DNA from: Alphaproteobacteria bacterium
GTDB lineage: Bacteria; Pseudomonadota; Alphaproteobacteria; Rhodobacterales; Rhodobacteraceae
Assembly (NCBI GenBank): GCA_030424865.1
Contig: JAUHVR010000001.1
Location: 62,001 to 126,000, forward strand
Length of the DNA: 64,000 bases
Direction: 5' to 3'
Shown: one piece after another, positions 52,976 to 61,675 of the stretch
Layout: the number at the start of each line of letters is the position of its first letter
How positions within the stretch are numbered: position 1 is the stretch's first letter
Notes under the pieces: model-generated
Database searches by the model: none
Seen by the model: only the letters and a program-made list of their open reading frames with translations
Told to the model about the DNA's origin: nothing
Translations under genes and position numbers: made by a program

Positions 52976-53092
52976 GGGTCATCTTTCGAAGTGAACGGAA
53001 TTGGGATCGGTTCAAGCTGCCTTGATCATCTGTGCCTCCATCGGTTTCGACCCTTTAAGTGGGGTGGGTTGCCGTGTTTGTCCAGAGGGGCA

Positions 53093-53145
53093 GGTCGGCG
53101 GGTGGCACTGTTTCAGCTGCGCTGAAAGGCGCCCACCCGCCGACC
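53093..53145 (-). repeat. Large double hairpin downstream of the flavin reductase gene
   Basis: GGTCGGCGGGTGG at 53093-53105 pairs with 53133-53145 as a perfect 13-bp outer stem. Inside, TTTCAGC (53111-53117) pairs with GCTGAAA (53121-53127) around TGC. It begins seven bases after the stop of the flavin reductase gene. No T-run follows, so it may stabilise the 3' end or stop transcription by another route. Confidence 0.7.
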
Positions 53146-53152
53146 CGATGGG

Positions 53153-53758
53153 TCACTCGCCGGGCCGTTTGAGGCCGAATTTTTCAGTCACAACGCTGTA
53201 GTCGCGATAGCCCATGCGGGCCAGTGGATTGAACTTCAACACGTCAAAGATGCCATCGGTCAGGCAGTCGTCGCGCAGGTGCACGCCCGTCACCTCGCCG
53301 AAGACGACGAAATTGGACTCGCCCGGCAACTGCACGATCTGGGTGAGCTTGCATTCGAGGTTGGCGGGGGCCGTGGCGACACGCGCGCAGGGGATGGTTT
53401 CGCAGATCTGCTTGGGGATCTCGGCGAGGGCGAACTCGTCGACGGTTTTCTCCCAAGGTCCGGAAGTCCGGTTCATCACGTCCCGCGCTTCGTATTCGAC
53501 GATGTTGACGCAAAAGACCCCGGTCTCGCGGATGTTGGCGACGCTGTCCTTGGTGTCCCCGCGGTCCGGCTTGTTGCTGGTCGAGGCGAACATCACCTGC
53601 GGTGGCACATAGGCCACGGCGTTGAAAAACGAGTAGGGGGCGAGGTTGTCGCTGCCATCGCTTCCGCGGGTCGAGATCCATCCGATGGGGCGGGGGGTGA
53701 CGATGGCGTTAAAGGGGTTGTGCGGCAGGCCGTGACCATCCTGCGGGCGGTAGAACAT
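53153..53758 (-). CDS. Flavin reductase-like FMN-binding protein
   Basis: A 201-aa FMN-binding split-barrel protein of the flavin reductase-like/DIM6-NTAB group, with NAIVTPRPIGWISTRG, YSFFNAVAYVPPQVMFASTS and VCVNIVEYEARDVMN type motifs. Such proteins reduce FMN or FAD for a partner monooxygenase. No monooxygenase is adjacent. The ATG at 53758 has AGGAG seven to eight bases upstream; the upstream open frame to 53851 overlaps the divergent GNAT gene. Confidence 0.88.
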   Translation of the reverse strand: MFYRPQDGHGLPHNPFNAIVTPRPIGWISTRGSDGSDNLAPYSFFNAVAYVPPQVMFASTSNKPDRGDTKDSVANIRETGVFCVNIVEYEARDVMNRTSGPWEKTVDEFALAEIPKQICETIPCARVATAPANLECKLTQIVQLPGESNFVVFGEVTGVHLRDDCLTDGIFDVLKFNPLARMGYRDYSVVTEKFGLKRPGE

Positions 53759-53792
53759 CGGGCAAACTCCTGTTTGCGGGAGGATTTGTGCC

Positions 53793-54323
53793 GTGCTACG
53801 CGGATTTCCACGGAAATGCACGAGAGCGCAGGCAGAATTGTTCACACTCACGCAAGAAGGCCCGGACGACTGGTGGGAGGTCGAGGCGCTCTATGACCTG
53901 TGCTTTGCGCCGGGACGGACGGCCCTGTCGTCCTATCGCTTGCGTGACGATGTGGCGCCGATTGCGGACCTGGGGCGCGTGGCCCGGGACGAAAGCGGCA
54001 TATTGGGCGGCGCAATTCGGTATTGGCCGGTTCGTGTCGGTGGCCATCGGACCTTGCTGCTGGGACCCATTGCCGTACACCCCACCGCACAGGGCGAAGG
54101 GCTGGGGGGCGCATTGATGCGCGACAGCCTGGCGGCGGCGCAGGCCCATGGCTGGCGGCGGGTGCTTTTGGTCGGAGATGCGCCATACTACGCGCGCTTC
54201 GGGTTCGAGCGGCTGTCGGGCGTCGAGATGCCACCGCCCACGAATCCCGAACGGGTGTTGGGCCTGTCTTTGCAACCCGACGCCTGGCGGGGCGTTGCGG
54301 GAAAGGTGACACAAGACACTTGA
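53793..54323 (+). CDS. GNAT acetyltransferase, YhbS-like
   Basis: A 176-aa N-acetyltransferase with the acetyl-CoA segment LLGPIAVHPTAQGEGLGGALM and the later VLLVGDAPYYARFGFER typical of YhbS/COG3153 proteins. The substrate is not known. The GTG at 53793 follows GGAGG by about eight bases. It diverges from the flavin reductase gene with a 34-base gap, so the two promoters must overlap. Confidence 0.9.
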   Translation: MLRGFPRKCTRAQAELFTLTQEGPDDWWEVEALYDLCFAPGRTALSSYRLRDDVAPIADLGRVARDESGILGGAIRYWPVRVGGHRTLLLGPIAVHPTAQGEGLGGALMRDSLAAAQAHGWRRVLLVGDAPYYARFGFERLSGVEMPPPTNPERVLGLSLQPDAWRGVAGKVTQDT

Positions 54324-54372
54324 ATTTCGCGTTCGGGCTGCAGATGTTATGTGGGTTAACATGGAGGCAGAC

Positions 54373-55131
54373 GTGACCGGAATCGATGTGACCTTGTCCC
54401 CTTCTTCGGCAGAGATCGCCCGATTGGCGCAGGTGCACCGAGGTGCCGGCGGGGTCGGCATGTCGGTGTTGAACCTGATCGGGGGGCAGGCCGAAAACCT
54501 GCTTGAGCGCCTGCCGGATCGGACAAAGGACCAGCTGGAAACCGCAACCCGTCGCGCGCTGGAAACTGCCTTGTCCGCAGCCAGCCTGTCTCATCGTGTG
54601 GTACCGACACGTCAAAGCTGGCTGGACAGGGCCCTGGCGACCGGGATGGGGGCTGTAGGCGGGGCAGGTGGGCTGCCCAGTGCCCTGGTCGAACTGCCGG
54701 TGACCACTTCGGTTCTGTTGCGCTCGATCCAGGGCGTTGCACTGGAGCATGGGTTTGATCCCCAAAGCGCCGACATCCGCAAGGAGTGCATCATGGTCTT
54801 TGCCACGGCGGGTCCGCTGGCCGAGGATGATGGTGCGGATCTGGCCTTTCTTTCGGCGCGGATGACGCTGACCGGGGCCACCGTTCACGGCATCATTTCA
54901 CGTGTTGCGCCACGACTTGCGACCGTGCTGGGACAGAAACTGGCAGCGCAGACCATTCCCGTCATCGGGGCCGCGGCCGGGGCTGCCACCAACTATGCCT
55001 ATATCAGCTACTACCAGGAGATGGCGAAGGTGCACTTTGGGCTGCTGAGGCTGTCCCGGGACACCGGGCGTCCCTGGGAGGCGCTGACCGGAGATTTGCG
55101 GCAGGCCTTGGAAAAAAGCGAAACCGCTTAA
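54373..55131 (+). CDS. EcsC family protein
   Basis: A 252-aa protein of the EcsC family, whose members are linked to membrane or secretion functions without a defined reaction. Features are the long amphipathic helices (LNLIGGQAENLLERLPDRTKDQLE), the glycine-rich GMGAVGGAGGLPSALVELPVTTSV and a second hydrophobic segment IPVIGAAAGAATNYAYISYYQE. The GTG at 54373 has GGAGG at five bases; in-frame ATGs at 54349 and 54361 are weaker. It follows the GNAT gene by 49 bases. Confidence 0.85.
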   Translation: MTGIDVTLSPSSAEIARLAQVHRGAGGVGMSVLNLIGGQAENLLERLPDRTKDQLETATRRALETALSAASLSHRVVPTRQSWLDRALATGMGAVGGAGGLPSALVELPVTTSVLLRSIQGVALEHGFDPQSADIRKECIMVFATAGPLAEDDGADLAFLSARMTLTGATVHGIISRVAPRLATVLGQKLAAQTIPVIGAAAGAATNYAYISYYQEMAKVHFGLLRLSRDTGRPWEALTGDLRQALEKSETA

Positions 55132-55285
55132 GGCGGCTTTAAGGTTAATCTGGTGAAGGTGGGCCCAGATGCGCCCCCGTGCAAAGCGCGGGATCGGCGG
55201 GTCGAGGGGCAAAGCCCAAATGCCAGGACGTTCGGCAAAATGCCGTGCGCGAACACACCGCCTGAACTGGCGGATCACTCAGTCA

Positions 55286-57532
55286 TCACGTCCGGCCGCG
55301 GAGGTACTCCATGACGGCCGGGCGCACCGACTGGTCGCCTTTTTCCCGGGCCTCGTCGATCACCGCTTTGACCTCGGACAGGTTGTGTCGCATCAAAAGA
55401 TGCTTGACCGGACCAATGGATGCCGGGCGCATCGACAGCGAATGCAGACCGATGGCTGCCATGCACAGCGCCTCGATCGGGCGCCCCGCGTCCTCGCCAC
55501 AAAAAGACAGCTTGGTGTTCGAGGCGCGGCAGCGGTCGACGATGCTTTCGAGGAAGGTCAGGAAGCTGACGTTCAGCGTGTCGTAGCGGCGGCGCACCAG
55601 TTCGTTTTCGCGGTCGGCGGCAAAGAAGAACTGCTTCAGATCGTTGCCGCCGATCGACAGGAACTCGACCTCGTCAAAGAATTTGGGCGGCGCGAAGGCC
55701 AGCGAAGGGGTTTCCAGCATCGCGCCGATTTCAAGCGTTTCAGGCAGCTTGTGCCCCAGCTTGCGTTCCCGGGCCAAAGCCTTGTCCATCTCGGCCTTGG
55801 CGGCGCGGTATTCGTCGAACTGCGCGACAAAGGGGAACATGACCGTCAGGGGCCGTCCATTTGCCGCGCGCAGCAGAGCTTGCAACTGCATGCGCATCAC
55901 GCCAGGTTTGTCCAGACCCACACGAATGGCGCGCCAGCCCAGGGCAGGATTGGGCTCGCTGACGGCTTTCATGTAGGGCAGGACCTTGTCCGAACCGATA
56001 TCGAGCGTGCGAAAGACCACCCGTTTGCCATGCGCGGCATCCAGAACGCGGGTATAGATGTCGACCAGTTCCGACCGGCGGGGCATCTGGTTCCGGGTCA
56101 GGAACTGCAACTCGGTGCGGAACAGACCGACGCCTTCGGCCCCGGATTTGTCCAGCGAGGGCAGATCTGCCATAAGGCCCGCGTTCATGTGAAGATGCAC
56201 GCGGGTGCCGCACTGCGTCACCGCAGGCTTGTCGCGGATCGAGGCATAGCGTTCCTGCGCTTCGGCCTTCATCGCCATCTTGTCGCGGAAAGCGCTGACC
56301 ACGGTGTCGTCCGGGCGTAGGTGCACGATGCCCTGATCGCCGTCGACCATGATGTGGTCGCCGTTCAGAGCCTCGGTCGAGATATGGCCGGCCTGCACCA
56401 CCAGCGGGATGGCCAGCGCGCGGGCCACAATGGCCGCATGGCTGCCGACCGAGCCTTCTTCCAGCACGATGCCGCGTAGGCCCCGCCCGTATTCCAGCAG
56501 ATCCCCCGGGCCGATGTTGCGCGCCACAAGGATCGGCGCGGCAGGCATGTCTGCGCCGGTTTCCTTGCCCTGGCCGGTCAGGATCCGCAGCAGGCGGTTG
56601 GACAGGTCGTCCAGATCCGACAAGCGTTCGCGCAGATAGGGATCGTTGACCTGGCTGATCCGGGCTCGGGCGGCGGATTGTTCCTTTTCGACGGCGGCCT
56701 CGGCGCTGAGGCCGCGGCTGATGTCCTCTTCCATCCGCCGTTTCCAGCCCTTGGAGTTGGCGAACATGCGATACGCTTCGAGCACCTCCAGCTGTTCGGT
56801 GTCCTGCGTCATCGCATTGGCCAGCATCTCGTCCACGCCGACCCGCAGCGTCTCGACGCTTTCGCGCAGGCGTTCAAGCTCGCGGTGCGGGTCGTCGGCA
56901 ACAGGGTTCGTGACCACCACACGGGGCTCGTGCAGCCAGACGTTGCCTTCGGCCGTGCCCTCTTGCGCCGTCAAACCGCGGATCATCACGGACTGCGTGT
57001 GCCGCGCGGACAGGGCCGCGCCTTCGCCGACAAAGGCGCCCAGTTCGGCCATCTCGGCCAGAACCATCGCCACGACTTCGAGCGCATAGACTTCGTCTGC
57101 CGTATATTGCCGTTCCTGGCGGGATTGGACGACCAGAACGCCCAGCTTTTCGCCCAGTCGCTGGATTGGAACGCCAAGGAAAGAGGAATAGATTTCTTCG
57201 CCGGTTTCCGGCATGTAGCGGAAACCCGGCTCCTTGGGCGCGTCGGCGGTGTTGACCACGCGGCCCCGGCTGGCGACTTTGCCCACCAGACCTTCACCAA
57301 GCTTCATCCGCGTCTTGTGCACCGCATCGGGCTTCAAGCCTTCGGTTGCGCAAAGTTCAAGCGTTTCCGCATCGCGGAACAGGTAGATCGAACAGACTTC
57401 GGTTCCGATGGAATCAGCCGTCAGATGGGTGATCTTGTCCAGCCGCGCCTGGCCTGCGGCCTCTTCGGCCATGGTGTCACGCAAACGGCCAAGCAGCTTC
57501 CGGCTTTCTGATTCAAGGGTTTTGTCGGCCAT
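55286..57532 (-). CDS. ptsP: Nitrogen-branch phosphoenolpyruvate-protein phosphotransferase PtsP (EI-Ntr)
   Basis: Takes phosphate from phosphoenolpyruvate and passes it to NPr in the regulatory PTS-Ntr pathway. The 748-aa protein starts with a GAF domain (about residues 20-170, sensing nitrogen status), followed by EI domains. Phospho-His365 lies in EEGSVGSHAAIVARA. The C-terminal PEP-binding part shows EGVGLFRTELQFL, FRTLDIGSDK and SFCGEDAGRP. I chose the ATG at 57532, whose ribosome binding site is poor; the frame continues to 57577. It is preceded by long inverted repeats and then lysC. Confidence 0.94.
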   Translation of the reverse strand: MADKTLESESRKLLGRLRDTMAEEAAGQARLDKITHLTADSIGTEVCSIYLFRDAETLELCATEGLKPDAVHKTRMKLGEGLVGKVASRGRVVNTADAPKEPGFRYMPETGEEIYSSFLGVPIQRLGEKLGVLVVQSRQERQYTADEVYALEVVAMVLAEMAELGAFVGEGAALSARHTQSVMIRGLTAQEGTAEGNVWLHEPRVVVTNPVADDPHRELERLRESVETLRVGVDEMLANAMTQDTEQLEVLEAYRMFANSKGWKRRMEEDISRGLSAEAAVEKEQSAARARISQVNDPYLRERLSDLDDLSNRLLRILTGQGKETGADMPAAPILVARNIGPGDLLEYGRGLRGIVLEEGSVGSHAAIVARALAIPLVVQAGHISTEALNGDHIMVDGDQGIVHLRPDDTVVSAFRDKMAMKAEAQERYASIRDKPAVTQCGTRVHLHMNAGLMADLPSLDKSGAEGVGLFRTELQFLTRNQMPRRSELVDIYTRVLDAAHGKRVVFRTLDIGSDKVLPYMKAVSEPNPALGWRAIRVGLDKPGVMRMQLQALLRAANGRPLTVMFPFVAQFDEYRAAKAEMDKALARERKLGHKLPETLEIGAMLETPSLAFAPPKFFDEVEFLSIGGNDLKQFFFAADRENELVRRRYDTLNVSFLTFLESIVDRCRASNTKLSFCGEDAGRPIEALCMAAIGLHSLSMRPASIGPVKHLLMRHNLSEVKAVIDEAREKGDQSVRPAVMEYLRGRT

Positions 57533-57604
57533 TGATTGCTGTTCGGCTGTTTCGTCCGACGGACAGCAATAGATCAAACTGGGGCGCTTGGGAAATATCT
57601 TTTC

Positions 57605-57644
57605 GCCAATTGGCCGTAAATTTTCCCGATATACGGGAAAATTT
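57605..57644 (-). promoter_or_regulatory. Inverted repeats upstream of ptsP
   Basis: AAATTTTCCCG (57618-57628) and CGGGAAAATTT (57634-57644) are perfect 11-bp arms around ATATA. Immediately beside it GCCAATTGGC (57605-57614) is a perfect 10-bp palindrome. Both lie 73-112 bases ahead of the ptsP start in a 239-base gap after lysC. No T-run follows, so operators are more likely than a terminator. Confidence 0.6.
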
Positions 57645-57771
57645 CAATCATAGATTGTTTTCATTTGTATCTTTGACGTGGATCGCGACACCACGAATTT
57701 CCCACACTCCACAGGGGCACTGCGGAGTATGGGGACGATTTGTTGCCAATTGTTTGACGGTGGACGCCGGC

Positions 57772-59010
57772 TCAGGCGGCCTTGTCCAGCTCAAAGGCCT
57801 CATGCAGGGCCTGCACCGCAAGTTCCATGTACTTGCGCTCGATCAGGACCGAGATCTTGATTTCAGAGGTGGTGATCACCTTGATGTTGATCCCCTCGGC
57901 GCTGAGCACGCGGAACATCTTGGCGGCCACACCCGTGTGGCTGCGCATGCCGATGCCCACGACCGAGACCTTGGCCACGGCTTCGTCGGCCACAAGGTCG
58001 TGGAAGTTGATGTCGCCGCGCGCCTTAGCCTCTTCCATAGCCTTTTCGGCCCGCGCCACCTGATCGGTGGGGCAGGAAAAGGTCATGTCCGTGCGGCCGT
58101 CGTCCGAAATGTTCTGGACGATCATGTCGACGTTCACACCCGCTTCGCTGAGCGGCGTAAAGATCGCGGCGGCGATGCCGGGGCGGTCGGCCACGCTGAC
58201 CAGGGTCATCTTTGCTTCGTCACGCGAATAGGCCACACCGGCCACAACATTGCTTTCCATGATGTCCTCCTCGTCGCAGACCAGTGTGCCGGCCTCGTCC
58301 GATTGTTCTTCAAAACTCGACAGAACCCGCAGTTTCACCTTGTAGCGCATGGCCAGTTCGACAGACCGGGTTTGCAGGACCTTTGCGCCCAGCGAAGCCA
58401 GTTCCAGCATCTCTTCAAAGGCGATACGGTCCAGCTTGCGCGCTTGTTCGCAAATGCGGGGGTCGGTGGTGTAGACGCCGTCGACGTCCGTGTAGATGTC
58501 GCACCGTTCGGCATCAAAGGCGGCGGCAAAAGCCACGGCCGTGGTGTCCGATCCGCCGCGGCCCAGCGTCGTGATACGGCCCTCGGGGCTGATGCCCTGG
58601 AACCCGGCGACCACGGCGACTTTCATGCCTTCGGCGAATTTGGCGTTGATGTTGTCGGTCGGGATATCCTCGATCCGGGCGGCGCTGTGGGCGCTGGTGG
58701 TCATGACCGGAACCTGCCAGCCCTGCCAGCTGCGCGCGGGCACGTCCATCTCCTGCAGCGTCAGCGCCATCAGGCCCGCCGTCACGTTTTCGCCCGAGCT
58801 GACAACGGCGTCGTATTCGCGCGCGTCGAACAATGGCGAGGTCTCGTTGACCCAGCCCACCAGCTCGTTTGTCTTGCCGGACATGGCCGAGACGATGACG
58901 ATCACGTCATAGCCCTTGGCCACCTCGACGCCCACGCGTTTGGCAGCGCGGCGGATGCGATCCAGCGTGGCGACAGAGGTGCCGCCGAATTTCATTACAA
59001 GTGTGGGCAT
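57772..59010 (-). CDS. lysC: Aspartate kinase
   Basis: A 412-aa enzyme that phosphorylates aspartate at the start of lysine, threonine and methionine synthesis. The amino-acid-kinase domain opens with VMKFGGTSVA and contains SGENVTAGLMA and GRGGSDTTAVAFA. Two C-terminal ACT domains (about 265-405) bind the feedback inhibitors. It lies upstream of ptsP in the same direction, an arrangement repeatedly seen in Rhodobacteraceae. Threonine synthase is elsewhere in the window. Confidence 0.95.
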   Translation of the reverse strand: MPTLVMKFGGTSVATLDRIRRAAKRVGVEVAKGYDVIVIVSAMSGKTNELVGWVNETSPLFDAREYDAVVSSGENVTAGLMALTLQEMDVPARSWQGWQVPVMTTSAHSAARIEDIPTDNINAKFAEGMKVAVVAGFQGISPEGRITTLGRGGSDTTAVAFAAAFDAERCDIYTDVDGVYTTDPRICEQARKLDRIAFEEMLELASLGAKVLQTRSVELAMRYKVKLRVLSSFEEQSDEAGTLVCDEEDIMESNVVAGVAYSRDEAKMTLVSVADRPGIAAAIFTPLSEAGVNVDMIVQNISDDGRTDMTFSCPTDQVARAEKAMEEAKARGDINFHDLVADEAVAKVSVVGIGMRSHTGVAAKMFRVLSAEGINIKVITTSEIKISVLIERKYMELAVQALHEAFELDKAA

Positions 59011-59077
59011 GAGGTCCCCCGGGTCAGTGCTTGGCGGGGTTTACGCAAGGGGCGCGCGGGGTGCAAGCCTTGGCGGG

Positions 59078-59722
59078 TCAATAGGGGTGCGTACGACCGT
59101 CCCAGGTCTCGAAACAGCCCGTGGTGTCGATCGACAGCGCGTCAATCCGCTCCAACAGACCCTGCGCGGCTTCTTGCGGGGTGATCTCGGCGGCGGATCC
59201 GCCCATATCGGTCGTCACCCAGCCGGGATGATAGACCCCGACCGAGATATTCAGGTGCTGCAAATCCGCGGCAAGGTTCCGGCCCAGGTTCAGCGCAGCG
59301 GCTTTTGAGGCGCGATAGATATAGCTGCCGCCCGGCGCGCGGGTGTGAGAGGCCATTTGCGAGCTGATGATGGCGATCCTGGGCGTTTCGGACAGCTGTA
59401 GGTTTGGCAGGAAGTTTTGCACGGTCAGAAAGACGCCCGTGACATTCACTGCAAAGCTGTCGGCCCACATGTCCGCGGGGTAGCCGTCGGCAAGGTTCTG
59501 GTGCTTGTCCAGATACACGCCCGCGTTGCAGATCAGCGTGTCGACGGTCCGCCCCTCAAGTGCAATGGCCAGCGCGCGGTGCGACGCCGGATCGGTCACA
59601 TCCAGGGTCTGGAATTCGCCACCGCCGCGCGCCGTCCCGATCACCTGATCGCCCCGTTTCACATAGGCCGCGTCAAGAGCTGCGCCAATCCCACGGTTGG
59701 CTCCTGTGATCATCACCTGCAT
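59078..59722 (-). CDS. Short-chain dehydrogenase/reductase
   Basis: A 214-aa SDR with the NAD(P) loop TGANRGIG at residues 6-13, a DVTDP acidic position, NAGVYLD for the structural NAG motif and catalytic Ser, Tyr and Lys in IISSQMASHT, YRASKAA. PGWVTTDMGG follows. The N-terminus favours NADP. The substrate is unknown; similar short SDRs resemble carbonyl reductases and C-factor-like proteins. It precedes the DUF1178 gene in direction of reading the other way round: DUF1178 is transcribed first, with a 12-base gap. Confidence 0.9.
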   Translation of the reverse strand: MQVMITGANRGIGAALDAAYVKRGDQVIGTARGGGEFQTLDVTDPASHRALAIALEGRTVDTLICNAGVYLDKHQNLADGYPADMWADSFAVNVTGVFLTVQNFLPNLQLSETPRIAIISSQMASHTRAPGGSYIYRASKAAALNLGRNLAADLQHLNISVGVYHPGWVTTDMGGSAAEITPQEAAQGLLERIDALSIDTTGCFETWDGRTHPY

Positions 59723-59734
59723 GGTCCGGGTCCG

Positions 59735-60157
59735 TCAGTTTGTCTTGCGTGTTGGATTGAACGGCAGGGGGGCAACCGGAACGCCGTCTTCGACAAGTTT
59801 CTTTGCCTCATCCAGGCGGGCCTCGCCATAGATCGAGCGTTCGGGCGCGGTGCCTTCGTGGATGGCCCGCGCTTCCGAGACAAAGTCGCGGCCTACATAG
59901 TCCGCGTTTTCCTCGACCTTCTTGCGCAGTTCGGCGATGGCCTGTTCCGCCGGGTTTGCCGGTTGGCTTAGCGCTTTTTCCGGTTCCGATGCCTTTTGGT
60001 TCAGACGAGGGGCCATGATGGCCTTTTCGACCTGGGTCGATCCACAGACCGCGCAGGTCACCATGCCAGCGGCCCGAAGCTTGTCAAATGCCTCGGCCGA
60101 CTGGAACCAGCTTTCGAACTGGTGGCTTTCCTTGCATTTCAGGGAATACTGGATCAT
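59735..60157 (-). CDS. DUF1178 family protein
   Basis: A 140-aa small protein of the DUF1178 family, common in alphaproteobacteria. The N-terminus MIQYSLKCKESHQFESWFQS and the TCAVCGST cysteine pair suggest a zinc-ribbon-like unit formed with the upstream Cys. A charged helical C-terminal half (AIAELRKKVEENADYVGRDF) completes the family pattern. The function is not known. The ATG at 60157 matches the family start; an in-frame extension adds MRRRR. Confidence 0.9.
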   Translation of the reverse strand: MIQYSLKCKESHQFESWFQSAEAFDKLRAAGMVTCAVCGSTQVEKAIMAPRLNQKASEPEKALSQPANPAEQAIAELRKKVEENADYVGRDFVSEARAIHEGTAPERSIYGEARLDEAKKLVEDGVPVAPLPFNPTRKTN

Positions 60158-60255
60158 GCGCCGTCGTCTCAACTGTCGAGTAGACGTAAATTAGTCATTC
60201 CGCGCGAACACTCAACCGTCAAAGCGTTGAAACGTCGTCGCAGATGGGACCCCGA

Positions 60256-61479
60256 TCAGGTCGAAATCCGCGCCAAGAGGGCAGCAACCAGCCATTCGGC
60301 GTCCGTGGCAGGTTTGAGTGTCGCCCGTGCCAAATCGCCTGCCTTTGTCTGCTGAGCTGCCGGGGCAAGCTGAGTCAGCGCCGTTGCAATATCCTGCGCC
60401 GAGGTGACCGAAACCGCCGCGTCGGCCTCGGCAAGCCGTTCATAGGCCGAGGTGAAATTGCCGACAAACGGGCCGTGCAATAGGGCGCAGCTGTGCGTTG
60501 CGGGCTCGTAGGGGGTATGCCCCCCCTTGTCGACCAGCGATCCTCCGACAAGGACCCGCCCCGCGTTCGCGTACCAAAGGTCCATTTCCCCGAGAGTGTC
60601 GGCCAGAAAGACCTCTGCTTCAGGCATCGGTCGGCTGCGACGGGTCAGCGTGAAGCCTTTTTCAGCAACCAGTTTTGCAACCGCGTCGGCGCGGGCGGGA
60701 TGTCGCGGAGCAAGGATCAGCCTGAGATCGGGATCGGTCCGGCGCGCCAGTGTATGGGCGTCCAGGATGGTCTCGTCTTCGCCATCATGCGTCGAGGCGG
60801 CAAGCCAGGTATTCAAGCGATCATAACCACTTGGAAGAGGGTGTTCACCCGGAATGGATGACTTGGGCGTGTAAAGCGACTTGAGGTCAAAGACCTCGGC
60901 CAGTGCGTCTTGGGGCAACCCCAGAGAGACAAAGCGCGGGCCCGACGCCGCATCTTGGGGCGACAGCAACGACAAGGTCGACAAGGAACCCCGGGTCACC
61001 TCGGGCAGCTTCGCCCAGCCACGGGCCGAGCGTTCGGACAACCGTGCACCGATTGCCATGCAGGGCTTGCCCGATGCAGCAACGGCCCGCAGGCGGTTTG
61101 GCCAGAACTCGGATTCAAGCGTGATGTGGCCGGTGACGGACCAGCGGCGCAGGAAGGCGCGTGACACCCACCCAAGGTCCAGCGGAGCCAGAACTGCGGT
61201 GATGCGGTCGTGGTCAAGTCCGGCTGCAAGTGATTGACCTGTCAGGGAATTGCTGGTGATCAGCAGCCTCAGGTCAGGTCGCGCGTCCAAGAGGCCCAGA
61301 ATGACCGGCCGTGCCGAGGCAAGCTCGCCATTTGACGCGCCGTGCAGCCAGAGATGCGGTTGGTCCGAGCCCTGGCCCAGACCAAGCCGTTGCCGCAGTT
61401 CGCTGAAACGTCCGCGCACAAGGGCACGGGCCAGAACGGCAACCGCGACGCAGGTCATCAAGGCACGGTACACTAACAA
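60256..61479 (-). CDS. waaA: 3-deoxy-D-manno-octulosonic acid transferase (Kdo transferase)
   Basis: A glycosyltransferase of about 407 aa that attaches Kdo to lipid A precursor at the inner membrane. Supporting features are the hydrophobic N-terminal anchor, LWLHGASNGELASARP, HITLESEFWPN, LIAPRHPARAD-like LILAPRHP, and VLVGGSLVDKGGHTPYEPA, the C-terminal donor-binding motif. The start is a TTG (61479) or a nearby GTG at 61473; both follow a hairpin that contains the only G-rich sequence usable as a ribosome binding site. Confidence 0.9.
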   Translation of the reverse strand: MLVYRALMTCVAVAVLARALVRGRFSELRQRLGLGQGSDQPHLWLHGASNGELASARPVILGLLDARPDLRLLITSNSLTGQSLAAGLDHDRITAVLAPLDLGWVSRAFLRRWSVTGHITLESEFWPNRLRAVAASGKPCMAIGARLSERSARGWAKLPEVTRGSLSTLSLLSPQDAASGPRFVSLGLPQDALAEVFDLKSLYTPKSSIPGEHPLPSGYDRLNTWLAASTHDGEDETILDAHTLARRTDPDLRLILAPRHPARADAVAKLVAEKGFTLTRRSRPMPEAEVFLADTLGEMDLWYANAGRVLVGGSLVDKGGHTPYEPATHSCALLHGPFVGNFTSAYERLAEADAAVSVTSAQDIATALTQLAPAAQQTKAGDLARATLKPATDAEWLVAALLARIST

Positions 61480-61484
61480 GAAAG

Positions 61485-61511
61485 GCCCCCAAGGCTATCC
61501 GACTTGGGGGC
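61485..61511 (-). promoter_or_regulatory. Hairpin immediately upstream of waaA
   Basis: GCCCCCAAG and CTTGGGGGC are perfect 9-bp arms around a 9-base loop, followed on the minus strand by CTTTCTTG. The proximal arm supplies the GGGGG that would be the waaA ribosome binding site and ends five bases before the TTG. It could be a terminator for nhaA transcripts or a translational control element for waaA. Confidence 0.5.
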
Positions 61512-61675
61512 GCATACGCGTCATAGGAAACCTTGGCAAGGCATGGGGGCGCAGATATCGGCACTGTGCGTTTGCGCCCGTCCGTGACATCCCTGCGATT
61601 TCAAATGCTTGAAGGGGTGACTTTAAGTGAGTTGTGCGCTGGAGCATGTCGGGACGGGCTCCAGCGCACGCCGGG

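Noticed and set aside
57618-57644. Reading the 11-bp-arm repeat before ptsP as a terminator of lysC
   Set aside because: No T-run follows on either strand and the arms are AT-rich; it also lies 130 bases past the lysC stop. An operator fits better.
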